A DNA stretch of 54,452 nucleotides from Cypionkella sp. (GTDB lineage Bacteria > Pseudomonadota > Alphaproteobacteria > Rhodobacterales > Rhodobacteraceae): contig NZ_JAQGKQ010000099.1 of the NCBI RefSeq assembly GCF_028290025.1, positions 1-54,452 on the forward strand, given 5' to 3'. The position numbers and the translations under genes are program-made. The notes under the pieces were generated by a model. The model was not told the origin of the DNA, did not search any database, and was given only the letters and a program-made list of their open reading frames with translations. This document shows, one piece after another, positions 54,192 through 54,452 of the stretch (position 1 is its first letter; each line of letters begins with the position of its first letter).

Positions 54192-54452
54192 ATTTGGAAC
54201 CAGATATTCTACCAAAGGTTGAGCTCCTTAAAGATTGACCGTCATAACCCACCTAGAGGCAAGCATGCGAATTCTCGCTGTCGACGACGACCCGTGCATA
54301 CTTGAGTTGATGCCCTTGCTTGTGGCCATATCAGGGTTTCCTGATGTCACTACAGCACCGTCGGGCCAACGCGCACTTGACGCGCTGGCAAACAGTGACG
54401 ACTCCTTCGATTGCCTTTTGCTGGACATCAATATGCCAGGCATGGATGGCGT
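54192..54452 (+). repeat. Direct repeat, copy B (response-regulator locus)
   Basis: The intact partner of 48728-48980. The window ends inside it, so the true length of the repeat is unknown. Confidence 0.88.
54265..54452 (+). CDS. CheY-like response regulator receiver, 3' truncated by window edge
   Basis: 62 residues visible from ATG 54265 (MRILAVDDDPCILELMPLLV). The acidic pocket (Asp7-9) and phospho-acceptor Asp in CLLLDINMPGMDG are intact, so this copy looks functional. GAGGC lies upstream of the ATG. The homologous decayed copy is at 48728-48995. The output domain, if any, is outside the window. A link to the cyclic di-GMP protein at 45,242 is possible but not shown. Confidence 0.85.
   Translation, partial: MRILAVDDDPCILELMPLLVAISGFPDVTTAPSGQRALDALANSDDSFDCLLLDINMPGMDG

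Overview
The window reads as a chromosomal segment of an alphaproteobacterium of the order Rhodobacterales (Rhodobacteraceae/Roseobacter group). This is inferred from the gene order ruvC-ruvA-ruvB ... ybgC-tolQ-tolR-tolA-tolB-pal-cpoB-tilS-ftsH, a phosphatidylcholine synthase, DUF1127 small proteins, an Fhs/FolD one-carbon cluster, and the motif GCCTCCGGCGGGGATATTT, which recurs in intergenic DNA. No rRNA or tRNA gene and no CRISPR array was recognised.

Positions 1-38,500 are ordinary, dense, mostly intact housekeeping DNA. It opens inside ileS. Then come a LysR regulator with an overlapping Ogt-type DNA repair protein, an EamA transporter, and a minus-strand block (pcs, xerC, DUF484, fsa-type aldolase). 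The plus strand then carries priA, prmA, ruvCAB, two Rhodobacterales-type hypothetical genes, the whole Tol-Pal envelope operon, tilS and ftsH, a Tam-like methyltransferase and a MOSC protein. After a frameshifted RTX/serralysin-like remnant comes a one-carbon cluster: fhs, chorismate mutase and two tandem folD paralogues, the first lacking the expected catalytic lysine. A membrane-anchored LytTR regulator, the PdeM/DEXH-helicase repair pair, a YmdB-like phosphoesterase, a second EamA transporter and yebC follow.

Positions 38,500-41,570 are transitional: an IR-bounded non-coding stretch, an AT-richer DUF7684-like gene, and a complete ArgP-type regulator diverging from an ACT-domain protein/LysE exporter pair.

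Positions 41,570-54,452 are an accessory, strongly decayed region. It holds a chimeric ParB-methylase/serine-recombinase pseudogene, a DUF1349 gene, an unlisted entericidin-type lipoprotein, two IS3-type transposase tails, an intact PAS-PAS-GAF-GGDEF-EAL protein and a small neighbour. A dead copy of a response-regulator gene follows, then a run of broken plasmid-type genes (ParB, ScpB, bactofilin), a small minus-strand gene, an IS1182-type transposase start and an intact GH2 glycosidase. The window ends in a second, apparently functional copy of the same response regulator. The two copies form a direct repeat about 5.5 kb apart, bracketing the plasmid-maintenance remnants and the glycosidase. 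This suggests integration or rearrangement of a plasmid-like segment followed by decay.

The observations most worth checking are the atypical tandem FolD, a hairpin that covers the ribosome binding site between fhs and the chorismate mutase, and the response-regulator repeat around the ParB/ScpB/bactofilin wreckage.
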